From: Kibdelosporangium persicum
GTDB taxonomy: Bacteria > Actinomycetota > Actinomycetes > Mycobacteriales > Pseudonocardiaceae
Length of the DNA: 64,000 bases
NCBI RefSeq assembly: GCF_013280595.1
Contig: NZ_JAAATY010000003.1
Span: 1-64,000 of the forward strand
Direction of reading: 5' to 3'
Shown here: positions 26,701-34,610 of the stretch, one piece after another
Numbering within the stretch: position 1 is the first letter of the stretch
How the letters are laid out: each line of letters begins with the position of its first letter
Notes under the pieces: model-generated
What the model was told of the DNA's origin: nothing
Databases searched by the model: none
What the model saw: the letters and a program-made list of their open reading frames with translations, nothing else
Translations under genes and position numbers: made by a program

Positions 26701-27660
26701 GACCTCCGGTCCGTCGGGCCGGAAGTGACTGCCGCGGGTCGAGAAGCTGCGTCCGGCCACGGTTCGCAGGTGGTCGTTGACCTGCCAGCGGGACAACCCG
26801 GTCAGTTCGGCCAGGTCCCCGGCCGACAACCCGCCGCCCGCCGCGGCCACCAGACCGAGCAGGTCCTGCTCGTCAGCGCTCCCGCCGACCAGCCGCCGGA
26901 GCTCGCGCTCCATCTGCGCCCGGACCAGCTGCGCTCCGGCGAAGGGCGTCAACGTTCGCACGTTTTCCCCGCGCAGCAAGGGATGGTGGGCGGGTACGTC
27001 CGCCGGGACGGGCGGGTTCGGGCGGCCTGCGACGATCACCCGCATCCCGGCTGGGGGCGCCACAGGCAGGAGCGCGGCGATGCTGTGTGAGTCTGGGCCG
27101 TCGTGGACACCGCGATCTTCGTCCAGTCCGTCCACCAGCAGCACGAACTGCTCACCGCGGTCCCGGCAAGCCTCGGCGGCTTCGGACAGCAGGCCCAGCA
27201 GGTGCGCTTCGCGGGTCGTTTCGGTGAGGAACGGCGGCAGTTGCCGACCCAGCAGCGCGAGTAACTGCTCCAGGAGGTTGTCGATGAAGGCGACGCGGTC
27301 GTTCTGGCTGGCCAGTCGCGCGGTGATGAAGAACGAGACCACTCGCACCCCGGCGGGCGGGTGCAACACGAACCAGGACAACAACGCCGACTTGCCCGAC
27401 CACGCTCCGGCTCGCCACCACTGGTACTGCCCAGCGGTCGAGGGCGATATGCAGAACTCCGCCAGCTCGGCGAGTTCGACGTCGCGGTCGAGCAGTTCAG
27501 CCGGCGCGATCCGCTGCACCTGCTGGCGATACCGCGTGGTGACGGGTGTTCCGGTGTGCAGGTTGACATCACCGAGGACGACACCCGAGACGGCGACTCC
27601 GGCCGGCGCGCTCGCCGCGCCGCTGCCGGCGTTCGTGAGCCTCCGGATCCGTTCCTTCAT
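23776..27660 (-). CDS. Large NACHT/STAND-type P-loop ATPase with about 20 helical repeats
   Basis: 1294 residues. After a short N-terminus (VAVSGVVLGDVNLHTG) comes a P-loop NTPase: Walker A AGAWSGKS (about 84-91), Walker B FVLLVDGLDED (about 172-182), and a sensor-like VIVAGRPNPP. A winged-helix-like part follows (about 275-345). From about residue 460 to the end are roughly 20 or more repeats of 33-37 residues, pattern R-A-x-A-L-x-x-V-A-x-A-A-x-x-A-G-x-x-D-R-A-E, TPR-like alpha solenoids. This is the layout of bacterial NACHT sensors used in defence or signalling. It is preceded by a small TM protein gene (8-base gap) and followed by the eCIS operon. Confidence 0.88.
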   Translation of the reverse strand: MKERIRRLTNAGSGAASAPAGVAVSGVVLGDVNLHTGTPVTTRYRQQVQRIAPAELLDRDVELAELAEFCISPSTAGQYQWWRAGAWSGKSALLSWFVLHPPAGVRVVSFFITARLASQNDRVAFIDNLLEQLLALLGRQLPPFLTETTREAHLLGLLSEAAEACRDRGEQFVLLVDGLDEDRGVHDGPDSHSIAALLPVAPPAGMRVIVAGRPNPPVPADVPAHHPLLRGENVRTLTPFAGAQLVRAQMERELRRLVGGSADEQDLLGLVAAAGGGLSAGDLAELTGLSRWQVNDHLRTVAGRSFSTRGSHFRPDGPEVYLLGHEELQLAALDMLGPSRLAGYRERLHDWFQRHQQRQWPPGTPEYLLRGYFRMLMATGEVQRMVACATDPARQDRLLDLSGGDGAALAEITAAQAVIAAQKRPDLTAMVRLAVHRDHLADRNRHIPVELPAVWVRAGRINRARSIAESITDPVNRVQALARIAEAVDDAGQTVTIVGRAEETAHSIADRSKRATAMVMVAEAAVAAGQFDRAEQLARAVSDLDRRGPALAKVARAIAETGQFDRAETTARSILDGFHRVSALAGIAVVAAGAGHPDRASSLIDRAEQVAGSCTDHRQRISALVEIAGAAISAGRMDRADRAIEDAEHAANLLRPWQEPESAWAAIVVVAAKAGHFDRAEKLAHSVPGEYRSSAVRTIAEVAAATGHYDHAEKLTHSITDPDERAWALVMLCAALAKAGQVDRAERLAHTITTYHERQNVLALIAGELASAGESERAETLARSIQDVSMRQAALSYVFRAAAKAGQFDHAEQVARSITDASAQAAALVTIAEAAIAAGDVDRAVTFIEDSEKTARSTVDFERRVRALVAVADAAIEAGDADRAASIVDRAATVAHSITDEYTRQQALTAVAKVAARIGHIDRAERIARSIADQRRQDHALMEVGAAAAQFGHIDDAERVVRRVTDVNTQAWALVAVARAAVEAGEVRRAIALTGHAGKASESIPDSDRKANALAAVAKMAIEARDMDRAAAVIDRAEVTARSVPDVLSQVYALVAVAEAAAQAGCRDRVLALFDRAEKAARSTTEAFTRLLALDEVARAVAVTGEWDRAERIIDFGGPEASHGGALTAVARAAAQAGHFDHAVLVARSISDAEERQADAVLAVAEYAVAAGQLERAAELAGSLGDSARQADALVAVANAAIATGCDDWAVAMIDRAEDVARSIADPAGRAKALVAIADTMGDLPGDLAERTTRTVAEALRLGEWHLSVRPLIRTVPEATSVILTELDTVLRAG

Positions 27661-27668
27661 TCCCGTGC

Positions 27669-28019
27669 TCAGTCCAGTTGAGCGCCCGACACGGCGTCTC
27701 CCCCGCCCGACGCCTTCGCGTCACCCGTTCGCGTGACGCGCACGTGGCCCGCGTTGCCGACGACTCCCGTGATGGCCCGGCCGCCGGAATCCGCGGTCGC
27801 GTCACCGGTGTTCGAGACCTTCACGGACTTCCGAGCTGGTGGCGTCCGCAGGGCCGCCCAGACCGCGACGCCGACCGCCGCGACCGCTCCCAGCGCCGAG
27901 GCGGCCGTCGCGATCTTGTTCGCGTCCTCCCACCGGACCACCGCGAACCACACCCCGAGCCCGGCGACCAGCAAGCAACTGACGATCAGGACGATCCGCC
28001 CGGCGTTCACGCCGAACAT
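27669..28019 (-). CDS. Small two-TM protein with Gly/Thr-rich tail, partner of the NACHT ATPase
   Basis: 116 residues starting MFGVNAGRIVLIVSCLL. There are two membrane helices (about 8-27 and 38-57), then a basic loop (RTPPARKSVKV) and a C-terminal region with alternating Gly/Asp/Thr strands (NTGDATADSGG, RTGDAKASGGG) suggesting a short beta repeat. No known domain is recognised. The 8-base gap to the NACHT-like gene implies co-expression. It could anchor the ATPase or be a membrane effector. The in-frame extension upstream to 28187 has no conserved look and is left out. Confidence 0.7.
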   Translation of the reverse strand: MFGVNAGRIVLIVSCLLVAGLGVWFAVVRWEDANKIATAASALGAVAAVGVAVWAALRTPPARKSVKVSNTGDATADSGGRAITGVVGNAGHVRVTRTGDAKASGGGDAVSGAQLD

Positions 28020-28388
28020 TGTCGCACCCACCCGGCTTTCGGCGGACGCACGTGGGGTATCGACGCAGATTATGCCCCAGGGCCGGCCGCCCATGGTGGA
28101 TCTACGGCCAGATTCCGGGCCGGCGCTGGGTGCGGCAGACAGTCCGCGAATGCCGAGTGACCCCAGGCCCGCGCACTCTCCCAACATCGTCCACTGGCCT
28201 TCGCGGCGACGTTTTCCTTAGGGGCGTTGGCGAATTGACCGGTGGCTGGATGAACCTGCCGACATCGCCACGTGGCCGACTTACCTGCGACACGTGTACC
28301 GCTCCACATCAGACAATCAGCTGCCACTTCGCAGGAAGGGCCTTCCGGTGGTGTCTGGGGTGCCGCCGCTGTGGACACGCGCCGGGAT
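28020..28388. other. Intergenic stretch with no recognised feature
   Basis: 369 bases between the DUF6228 gene and the small TM protein gene, both on the minus strand. It must hold the promoter for the TM protein/NACHT pair, but no convincing -35/-10, operator, hairpin or short ORF with a ribosome site stood out. Confidence 0.5.
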
Positions 28389-28850
28389 TCAGGCGGGCGG
28401 CCGGTGGAGGAAGTCGCGGATGTCCGCGGCGAGCGCCTTCATCTGCTCGCCTGCTTCCTGCCAGGTCTCGATCGAGACTTCCCATGCGTCCGCGAGCGTG
28501 GCGCCCCGCAACGTCCATTTGAGACAGACATGGCCGCGGGAACGGAACACCGCACTGAGTTCGACGCGGTTCGCCTGCCAGACGCGTGCACCTTCCCAGC
28601 CACGGAAATCAGCCGCCAGACCTTCGACGAAGTGCGTGAGGTCGTCGTACCACTCCGCGACGACCGTGTCGGTTCGGGCGCACAGGCCTTCTGCCTGAAC
28701 CTCGACACGGAACGCGAGGCGGTACTCGTCCAGCGGATGGCAGTCGGTGAGCCGCACGAAGACACCGGGATCTTCCTGGCATCGCACGACAACCTCAGTA
28801 CCGTCTTCCCTCACCCTCCGCATGCTAGATCGAGCGACCACTCCTGCCAT
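28389..28850 (-). CDS. DUF6228 family protein
   Basis: 153 residues. The core reads DTVVAEWYDDLTHFVEGLAA, then DFRGWEGARVWQANRVELS, then HVCLKWTLRG, the pattern of DUF6228, a small actinobacterial family of unknown function often found near other accessory genes. The start is uncertain: ATG 28850 or ATG 28823 are both possible, and neither has a strong ribosome site. It stands alone, with about 180 bases to the next gene upstream. Confidence 0.75.
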   Translation of the reverse strand: MAGVVARSSMRRVREDGTEVVVRCQEDPGVFVRLTDCHPLDEYRLAFRVEVQAEGLCARTDTVVAEWYDDLTHFVEGLAADFRGWEGARVWQANRVELSAVFRSRGHVCLKWTLRGATLADAWEVSIETWQEAGEQMKALAADIRDFLHRPPA

Positions 28851-29029
28851 CCCATTTCCGTGCCTGGCCGAACCGATGGCGTTGGCAAGCGACAGTTCGA
28901 CGTGGGCGCTGTCGCGCAAGGTCAGCACACCAGGCCCCACCAGGCACACCTGCTCACCGCCAGCCGGTTCACGTACGGCGCGGGGTGCTCGATGGACGGA
29001 CGACGTTGGCCGTCCATCGAGGCCGTGGG

Positions 29030-29725
29030 TCAGCCCGCGGCGCGCAGGGTGGGGGCGTCGGCCCCCGGTGGGTTGAGGTCGACGCTGCGGTCGACCACGG
29101 ATTCCTCCCCGACTTCGGCGTTGTGGACACGGTCGAGCAGGAACCCGCGAGGTGCGTCGCGCAGCCGGCACCAGGCGAGCAGGTACCAGCCGCGTGGACC
29201 GTGTAAGAGGCCCATGGGTTCGACGGTGCGGTCGGTCATCTTGTCGTTGCCGTCGCGGTAGCGGATGTGCAGGACGCGGCCCGCTTCGAGGGCGCGCTGG
29301 ATCGGCCGCGGCACCGTCGAACGTGGCCCGGGCGGTGCGCTGACCGGGCGGACCCGGTCGACGAGCTGTTCGGCGCGGGCCAGATCCTGTTCCGGCATCA
29401 TGGATTTCAGCTTCGCCAGTGCCGAGCGTGCCGCCGCCTCGAAGGGAGCACCACGTAACTCCCGCAGGGCGACGGAGACGGCCATGGCCTCCTCGGTCGT
29501 CATGGTCAACATGGGCAAGGTGCGGTCCTTGTCCAGTACGTAGCCCCCACGTCGTCCCCGGTCTCCGTACACCGGGAGGCCTGACTCCTGCAGCGCAGCC
29601 AGGTCACGCTCGATCGTGCGGATCGAGACGTTGAGACGATCTGCCAGCCACCGTGCCGCGCGCGGTTCGGGCGCGGCCGCGCGAAGCTCCTCCACCAGGG
29701 CGAACTGTCGATCGGTTCTGTTCAT
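29030..29725 (-). CDS. YafY-type HTH/WYL transcriptional regulator
   Basis: 231 residues. The N-terminal winged helix (RWLADRLNVSIRTIERDLAA) is followed by a WYL domain (GRVLHIRYRDGND; MGLLHGPRGWYLLAWCRLRD). These regulators sense small ligands or nucleic acid ends through the WYL domain. ATG 29725 is used because the conserved HTH begins 4 residues later; a longer in-frame extension lacks conservation. The 124 bases between it and the downstream methyltransferase stop at 29850 are AT-richer and may carry its promoter. Confidence 0.9.
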   Translation of the reverse strand: MNRTDRQFALVEELRAAAPEPRAARWLADRLNVSIRTIERDLAALQESGLPVYGDRGRRGGYVLDKDRTLPMLTMTTEEAMAVSVALRELRGAPFEAAARSALAKLKSMMPEQDLARAEQLVDRVRPVSAPPGPRSTVPRPIQRALEAGRVLHIRYRDGNDKMTDRTVEPMGLLHGPRGWYLLAWCRLRDAPRGFLLDRVHNAEVGEESVVDRSVDLNPPGADAPTLRAAG

Positions 29726-29849
29726 ACCGAGCAAGCTACCGAAGGGGTCCGACATTTTTGAGGTCGTCGCACGGCTGTTCGTCACCCGTTCGGCGTACTG
29801 GAGCGACAAAAACCCTGGTCACAGCTTCGAACATTTGTTCGAATTTTTT

Positions 29850-30668
29850 CTAGAAGCGGTAGCGCAGGATCCGTCCGGCGTCCCGCAGGCCCGGGATCTT
29901 CGAGATGACCTTCAGGCCCAGTCGGCCGCCGAGCGGCAGCTTCTCCAGGCCGGGCATGTCGACGCTGCGCAGCGCGTCCAGGCACTTCAGCCCCGGATGC
30001 CAGCCCTCCACCTCACGCGGGTCGTCGAGTCCCCAGTGCAGGGTCGCCCCCGCGTTGCGGACGGCGGGCACGAGCTTCTGCAGCTTGATCCCCGTCGACC
30101 CGTAGCAGTCGAACAGCAGCTGCCCCGTGGGGAAGCGACCAGTGATCCGTTCGATCAGGCGCTTGCCGTCCTCTTTATGGAGGTACATCGACAGGCCTTC
30201 GAACACGGCGACAGTGGGCCGGTCGGCAGGGACCTCGTCGAGCCACGAGCCGGACGTGACCGACGCGCCGACCAAGCGGTAGTCGCCGCCCGGCGGGATG
30301 ATCAGCCGCGAGCGCAACGCCACCACGTCGGGAAGATCCAGGTCCACCCAGCGCACGGTGCCGGGCGGCGCGATCCGTTGTGCGCGCGTGTCCAGGCCGC
30401 ACGCGAGGTGCAGGACGGTCGCGGAGGGATAGGCCGCGATGAACTCCCGCGTCCAGTCGTCGAGGACCTTGGCACGGATGGCCACGCCGACCGCGCTGGT
30501 GCCTTTCATCCTGGTCTTGCGGAAGTCGTAGTCGATCCGCGACACCGCACGGGCCGCCTCGACGTCGTTCAGCACGGAGTTCGGCCTGCGACTGTCCAGC
30601 GCCCGTCCGTAGAGCGTGGCGAGCATGGTCTCCGGCGCACCGGTCAGCGTGATCTTCTCCCGCTCCAC
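29850..30668 (-). CDS. Class I SAM-dependent methyltransferase, LCM/Ppm1-like (PF04072)
   Basis: 272 residues. The SAM-binding motif is VLHLACGLDTRAQRI (about 90-104), followed by VRWVDLDLPDVVALR and FEGLSMYLHKEDGKRLI, all typical of the leucine carboxyl methyltransferase-like family common in actinomycetes, often with small-molecule substrates. GTG start 30668. No biosynthetic neighbours are present, so the substrate is unknown. Confidence 0.88.
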   Translation of the reverse strand: MEREKITLTGAPETMLATLYGRALDSRRPNSVLNDVEAARAVSRIDYDFRKTRMKGTSAVGVAIRAKVLDDWTREFIAAYPSATVLHLACGLDTRAQRIAPPGTVRWVDLDLPDVVALRSRLIIPPGGDYRLVGASVTSGSWLDEVPADRPTVAVFEGLSMYLHKEDGKRLIERITGRFPTGQLLFDCYGSTGIKLQKLVPAVRNAGATLHWGLDDPREVEGWHPGLKCLDALRSVDMPGLEKLPLGGRLGLKVISKIPGLRDAGRILRYRF

Positions 30669-30815
30669 GGCTCCATCGTGGCACCGGTTCCCCCGACGAA
30701 ACCGGTGCCACCCCCGTCACTACGGATTTTTAACGCCATTCGCGCGTGCCGGGGGCAGGAAGAGGAGGGGCGTGCGGACGCGGGGGCAGCAGACGCACGC
30801 CCGGGACCTGGGGAC

Positions 30816-31190
30816 TCACCCGGAGTTGGCGGGGACCCACTTGGCACGGTTGCGGCCGGTGTGGATCCAGTGGCCGTTGGCCGACGGCATCTCGATCATC
30901 TCCGCGGTGACATCGGGCAGGTTGAGCATGTCGTCCAGCACGCGCGGCGCCGGGCCCGCCGAACGCCAGCTGTGTCGCTGGGGGGCCAGCACGTCCGCGG
31001 TGTCGCCTGCCAGGCGCAGCGCCACCGCGTCGTCCTCGGTGCGCAGCTGGACGACGTCGATCACGTTGTGGTGCGGGCGGACACCGACGATCGCGGTGAT
31101 GTGACCGGATTCGTCGCGGGGATGGACGAATTTGAATCCGCGCGCGATCAGTTCTCTCAGTCGTTCTTCGGTGACTTCGGCGGCGTTCAT
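30816..31190 (-). CDS. Conserved-looking hypothetical protein of a DUF397/XRE module
   Basis: 124 residues, start ATG 31190 overlapping the DUF397 stop (TGATG). It begins AAEVTEERLRELIARGFKFV and contains an anti-parallel strand pattern (HITAIVGVRPHHNVIDVV). No recognised domain, signal peptide or membrane helix. Overlap with DUF397 and the XRE gene indicates a three-gene operon. It could be the effector or antitoxin-like partner of the module, but this is only positional inference. Confidence 0.75.
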   Translation of the reverse strand: MNAAEVTEERLRELIARGFKFVHPRDESGHITAIVGVRPHHNVIDVVQLRTEDDAVALRLAGDTADVLAPQRHSWRSAGPAPRVLDDMLNLPDVTAEMIEMPSANGHWIHTGRNRAKWVPANSG

Positions 31191-31396
31191 CACACGCTCC
31201 GCTGTTTTATCCGGGCGACCAGTGAGGTGAGCACGCTCGGCGGACAGATCAACACCGCGCCTTGGGGACTACGGGAGTTACGCACCGCCACTGTGCCGTC
31301 CTCCAGCCAGGCGAGTTCCACGCAGTTGCCGTTCTTTCCACTGCGACTGCTCTTTCGCCACGACAGATCAGCGGCCAAGGACGCGGTTGTCAGCAT
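31190..31396 (-). CDS. DUF397 domain protein
   Basis: 68 residues with the DUF397 hallmark WRKSSRSGKNGNCVELAWLE and VAVRNSRSPQGAVL. DUF397 proteins accompany XRE-DUF5753 regulators in actinomycetes (as in BldB/WhiJ-like loci) and are thought to modulate them. ATG 31396 has an AGGAGG ribosome site, which decides against a longer in-frame start at 31462. Confidence 0.9.
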   Translation of the reverse strand: MLTTASLAADLSWRKSSRSGKNGNCVELAWLEDGTVAVRNSRSPQGAVLICPPSVLTSLVARIKQRSV

Positions 31397-31497
31397 CGCC
31401 GATCCTCCTGTCGACCTTGACGCAAATGCAATTGCATCCGAGATTGCGGTCAACCGTAGCACGCGCGACTCCGAGAGCTAGGGCTAACAGGGTGACG

Positions 31498-32403
31498 TCA
31501 GAGCGCCGCGCGGGCCTTCATCAATAACTGCCGGGTCTCCCGAGGTGTGTACGCGTCCACGGTCACCTGATCGAAAACCCGGCTGTATCGCTCGAAGTCG
31601 TCGCGCTTGTCGAGGTAGAACGCACCGGTGAGGTGTTCGATGTAGACGATGTCGGGCAGTTCCGGTTCGGCGAACCGCAGCATCGTGAACGCGCCCTCGG
31701 CGGCGTATCCGCTCAGTGACAACGGCATCACCTGCAGTGTCACGTGCGGCAGCGTGGTCAGTTCCAGCAGGTGGTCGACCTGGTCGAGCAGGACGTCCCG
31801 GCCGCCGAGTGGACGGTGCAGCACGGACTCGTCGATCACCGCCCACAGCTTCGGCGGCGACGGCCGGTGCAGCACTTTCTGCCTGCGCATCCGCAGGGTC
31901 ACCCGCCACTCGGCGTCCTCTGTGGCCAGTTCCGGGTGGCCGCTCGTGGCGATCGCGCGGGCGTACTGTTCGGTCTGCATCAGACCCGGCACGAACTGCA
32001 CCTCACACGTCAGGATGCGCGACGCGGCCTCCTCCAGGCCGACGAAGTCCTGGAACCACTCGGGCATCAGATCGGCGAAGCGGTACCACCAGCCCGGCTC
32101 GTTCGACTGCCGCACCATCGACAGAAACTGCTCACGGTCACTCGAATCGGTGACACCGTAAAGTGTGAGTAGGTCGGCTACATCTCGTTCCTTGAGCCCG
32201 ACCCGGCCGAGTTCCAGTCTGCTGATCTTCGAAGTCGATCCCCGGATGGCCTGACTGGCCTGGACCGGTGAGATTTCGGCGGCCTCGCGCAACCTGCGCA
32301 ACTGGATCCCGAGAATGATCCGCAATGCGGTGGGCCCGGCCGGACGAGCGGCGCCGCCGTCGGAACTCGCGCGATCACCACCGGGACGGCCTTCTGCGGG
32401 CAA
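31498..32403 (-). CDS. XRE-family regulator with DUF5753 ligand domain
   Basis: 301 residues. HTH_31-type helix-turn-helix (LRRLREAAEISPVQASQAIR; SKISRLELGRVG) in residues 30-85, then DUF5753 (MPEWFQDFVGLEEAAS; VPGLMQTEQYARAI). The TTG start at 32403 is preceded by GGGGAG. It belongs to the WhiJ-like family that works with a DUF397 partner, encoded 101 bases downstream. Divergent from the PF04672 methyltransferase gene across a 189-base promoter region. Confidence 0.92.
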   Translation of the reverse strand: MPAEGRPGGDRASSDGGAARPAGPTALRIILGIQLRRLREAAEISPVQASQAIRGSTSKISRLELGRVGLKERDVADLLTLYGVTDSSDREQFLSMVRQSNEPGWWYRFADLMPEWFQDFVGLEEAASRILTCEVQFVPGLMQTEQYARAIATSGHPELATEDAEWRVTLRMRRQKVLHRPSPPKLWAVIDESVLHRPLGGRDVLLDQVDHLLELTTLPHVTLQVMPLSLSGYAAEGAFTMLRFAEPELPDIVYIEHLTGAFYLDKRDDFERYSRVFDQVTVDAYTPRETRQLLMKARAAL

Positions 32404-32592
32404 TCCAACGCTCCCCTCACCCGATGCAGTTTTCGAAATCGACTCATGGTAATCGTCACCAGATCAAAAAAGACGCCTGCGTCACCTGATCGGACCAGAA
32501 CGACACGATAGCCAGCCGGACATGCCGATGACAAAGTGGGGTGCCGAGACGCGCAACCCCCGACTTCGTCTCTTTCCGGCTGAGAGGATCGA

Positions 32593-33411
32593 ATGTCTCA
32601 GAAGGTAGTGCCCACACATATCGACACGACAAAGGCGAGCATCGCCCGGGTCTACGACGCCTTTCTGAACGGGAAGGACAACTACGAGGTCGACCGCGAG
32701 GTCCTGCGCCGGGTACAGAGCGTGGCGCCCGAGGCCACCCAACTGGCGATCGACAACCGCGCCTTCCTGATCCGCGTCACCCGCTTCATCGCGATGGAGA
32801 CCGGCGTGACGCAGTACCTCGACCTCGGCTCCGGCCTGCCCACCGCGGAGAACACCCATCAAGTGGCGCAACGCATCCAGCCGGACTCGCGGGTCGTCTA
32901 CGTGGACAACGACCCGGTGGTCCTCGCCCACGGCCGCGCCCTGCTCGAGGAGAACGAGCAGACCTTCCTGGCCGGCGCCGACATCTTCGACCCGCGCGAG
33001 GTGCTCAACGACCCGATCGTCCAGCAGCAGTTGGACTTCTCCGAACCGATCGCACTGTTCCAGCTGGGCACGATCCACCACTACGACGGCGAACGCCCAC
33101 CACAGTCGATCATGCGGGAGTACATCGACGCCCTTCCTTCCGGCTCGTACGTGGGCATCAGTCACTTCCTCGACCCGCAGACCGAGGAACACAGCGAGCT
33201 GGCCAGGCGGATGGAGGACATGTTCCTGCACAGTCCGATGGGCACCGGCCTGTTCCGCACCCGCGACGAGATCATGGGCATGTTCCCCGGTCTCGAACTG
33301 GTCGACCCCGGCCTGGTGCTGTGCACCGACTGGTGGCCGGACGGCCCGAGGATCAAGCCGCCCACCCAGGTCTCGTACTGCATCTGCGGCGCTGTCGGCC
33401 GCAAGCCGTAA
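32593..33411 (+). CDS. PF04672-type SAM-dependent methyltransferase (DUF574)
   Basis: 272 residues. ARVYDAFLNGKDNYEVDRE near the N-terminus, motif I YLDLGSGLPTAENTH, and DSRVVYVDNDPVVLAHGRAL are diagnostic for the actinobacterial PF04672 methyltransferase family, whose targets are unknown. GAGAGG precedes ATG 32593. PF04672 genes commonly sit beside XRE-DUF5753/DUF397 regulators, as here, and may be their regulatory targets. Confidence 0.93.
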   Translation: MSQKVVPTHIDTTKASIARVYDAFLNGKDNYEVDREVLRRVQSVAPEATQLAIDNRAFLIRVTRFIAMETGVTQYLDLGSGLPTAENTHQVAQRIQPDSRVVYVDNDPVVLAHGRALLEENEQTFLAGADIFDPREVLNDPIVQQQLDFSEPIALFQLGTIHHYDGERPPQSIMREYIDALPSGSYVGISHFLDPQTEEHSELARRMEDMFLHSPMGTGLFRTRDEIMGMFPGLELVDPGLVLCTDWWPDGPRIKPPTQVSYCICGAVGRKP

Positions 33412-33417
33412 AACGCA

Positions 33418-33479
33418 CTAGTGCACTAGGCGGGAAACGTAGGACACTTCAGGCAAAGGATTTCGCGTACGATGTACGC
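33418..33479 (+). promoter_or_regulatory. Two palindromes at the P450 promoter; probable leaderless start
   Basis: CTAGTGCACTAG (33418-33429) is a perfect 12-bp palindrome. GCGTAC-GAT-GTACGC (33465-33479) is a second inverted repeat ending at the base before the P450 ATG. TACGAT within it (33468-33473) fits an actinomycete -10 hexamer, which would place transcription start at about the ATG, giving a leaderless mRNA. A repressor bound to the second palindrome would cover the -10. No P450-flanking regulator gene is present. Confidence 0.45.
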
Positions 33480-34610
33480 ATGACTGATGCGCTTCCGATC
33501 GCGAGGACCTGTCCGTTCAGCCCGCCCGCCGAGTTGCGGGACCGCCCGGCGGTCAGCAGGTTGCGGTTCGCCGACGGCACACTCGGCTGGATGGTGACCA
33601 CACACGCGGAAAGCAGGCAACTGCTGGCCGATCCGCGGTTCAGCGCCCGCGGGGAGCTCGTGCGGTCACCGATCCGGCCGACCACGCAACCCGCCGCGCC
33701 CGGTGCGTTCGCCTTCACCGACCCGCCGGAGCACACGCGCTACCGCAAGCTGCTGACCGGCCAGTTCACCGTCCGGCGGATGCGGCTGCTGGAACCGAGG
33801 ATCGAGCAGATCGCGAAGGAGCTGCTCGACGCCATGACGCCACCGGCCGATCTGGTGCACGCGTTCGCGCTTCCGCTGGCGTCCCGGGTGATCTGCGAGC
33901 TGCTCGGTGTGCCGTACTCGCACCACGAGTTCTTCGAACGGCATTCGCACGACATGGTCGACCCCACGACCACCCCGGAGGTCCGGGCCGCAGCCGGTGA
34001 CTCGCTGTTCGGATACCTGTACGACCTGGTGCAGAGCAGGCGTTTCGCCGAGGGCGACAACCTGATCCGTGGTCTCACCGAAACCGGCCTCGAAGAGGTC
34101 GAGATCACCGGGATCGCGATCATGCTGTTGTTCGCCGGGCACGAGACGACCGCGAACATGCTGGCGCTGGGCACGTTCGCGCTGCTGCGGCACCCCGAGC
34201 AGTTGGCGAAGTTCCTCGGCGACGTCGAGAACGGCGTCGAGGAACTGTTGCGGTACCTCAGCGTCGTCCAGTTCGAGGTCAACCGGACCGCGCTGGAGGA
34301 CGTCGAACTCGGCGGCGAGGTGATCAAGCAGGGCGAGACCGTGCTGGTGTCGCTGCCCGCGGCCAACCGGGACAGGTTCGACCGGCCGGACGAGCTGGAC
34401 GTCACCCGGCCGACCGCGGGACACCTGGCGTTCGGCCACGGCGTGCACCAGTGCCTCGGCCAGCAGCTGGCCCGGATCGAGATGCGCATCGGCTTCTCGC
34501 AGCTGTTCGCCCGGTTCCCGGGGCTGGACCTCGCCGTGGCACCGGACGAGGTCCCGCTGAACGTCGAACGCGGGATCTACGGCGTGGCAAGCCTTCCCGT
34601 CACGTGGTGA
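33480..34610 (+). CDS. Cytochrome P450 monooxygenase
   Basis: 376 residues, slightly shorter than the usual 400 of actinomycete soluble P450s because the N-terminus is short. I-helix motif LLFAGHETTANM, K-helix EELLR (E-x-x-R), heme-binding loop FGHGVHQCLGQQLAR with the Cys ligand, and the A-G-H-E-T-T oxygen-activation motif are all intact. ATG 33480 fits a leaderless transcript. No ferredoxin or biosynthetic partner is adjacent. Its stop directly abuts the stop of the convergent metal exporter. The substrate cannot be predicted. Confidence 0.95.
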   Translation: MTDALPIARTCPFSPPAELRDRPAVSRLRFADGTLGWMVTTHAESRQLLADPRFSARGELVRSPIRPTTQPAAPGAFAFTDPPEHTRYRKLLTGQFTVRRMRLLEPRIEQIAKELLDAMTPPADLVHAFALPLASRVICELLGVPYSHHEFFERHSHDMVDPTTTPEVRAAAGDSLFGYLYDLVQSRRFAEGDNLIRGLTETGLEEVEITGIAIMLLFAGHETTANMLALGTFALLRHPEQLAKFLGDVENGVEELLRYLSVVQFEVNRTALEDVELGGEVIKQGETVLVSLPAANRDRFDRPDELDVTRPTAGHLAFGHGVHQCLGQQLARIEMRIGFSQLFARFPGLDLAVAPDEVPLNVERGIYGVASLPVTW

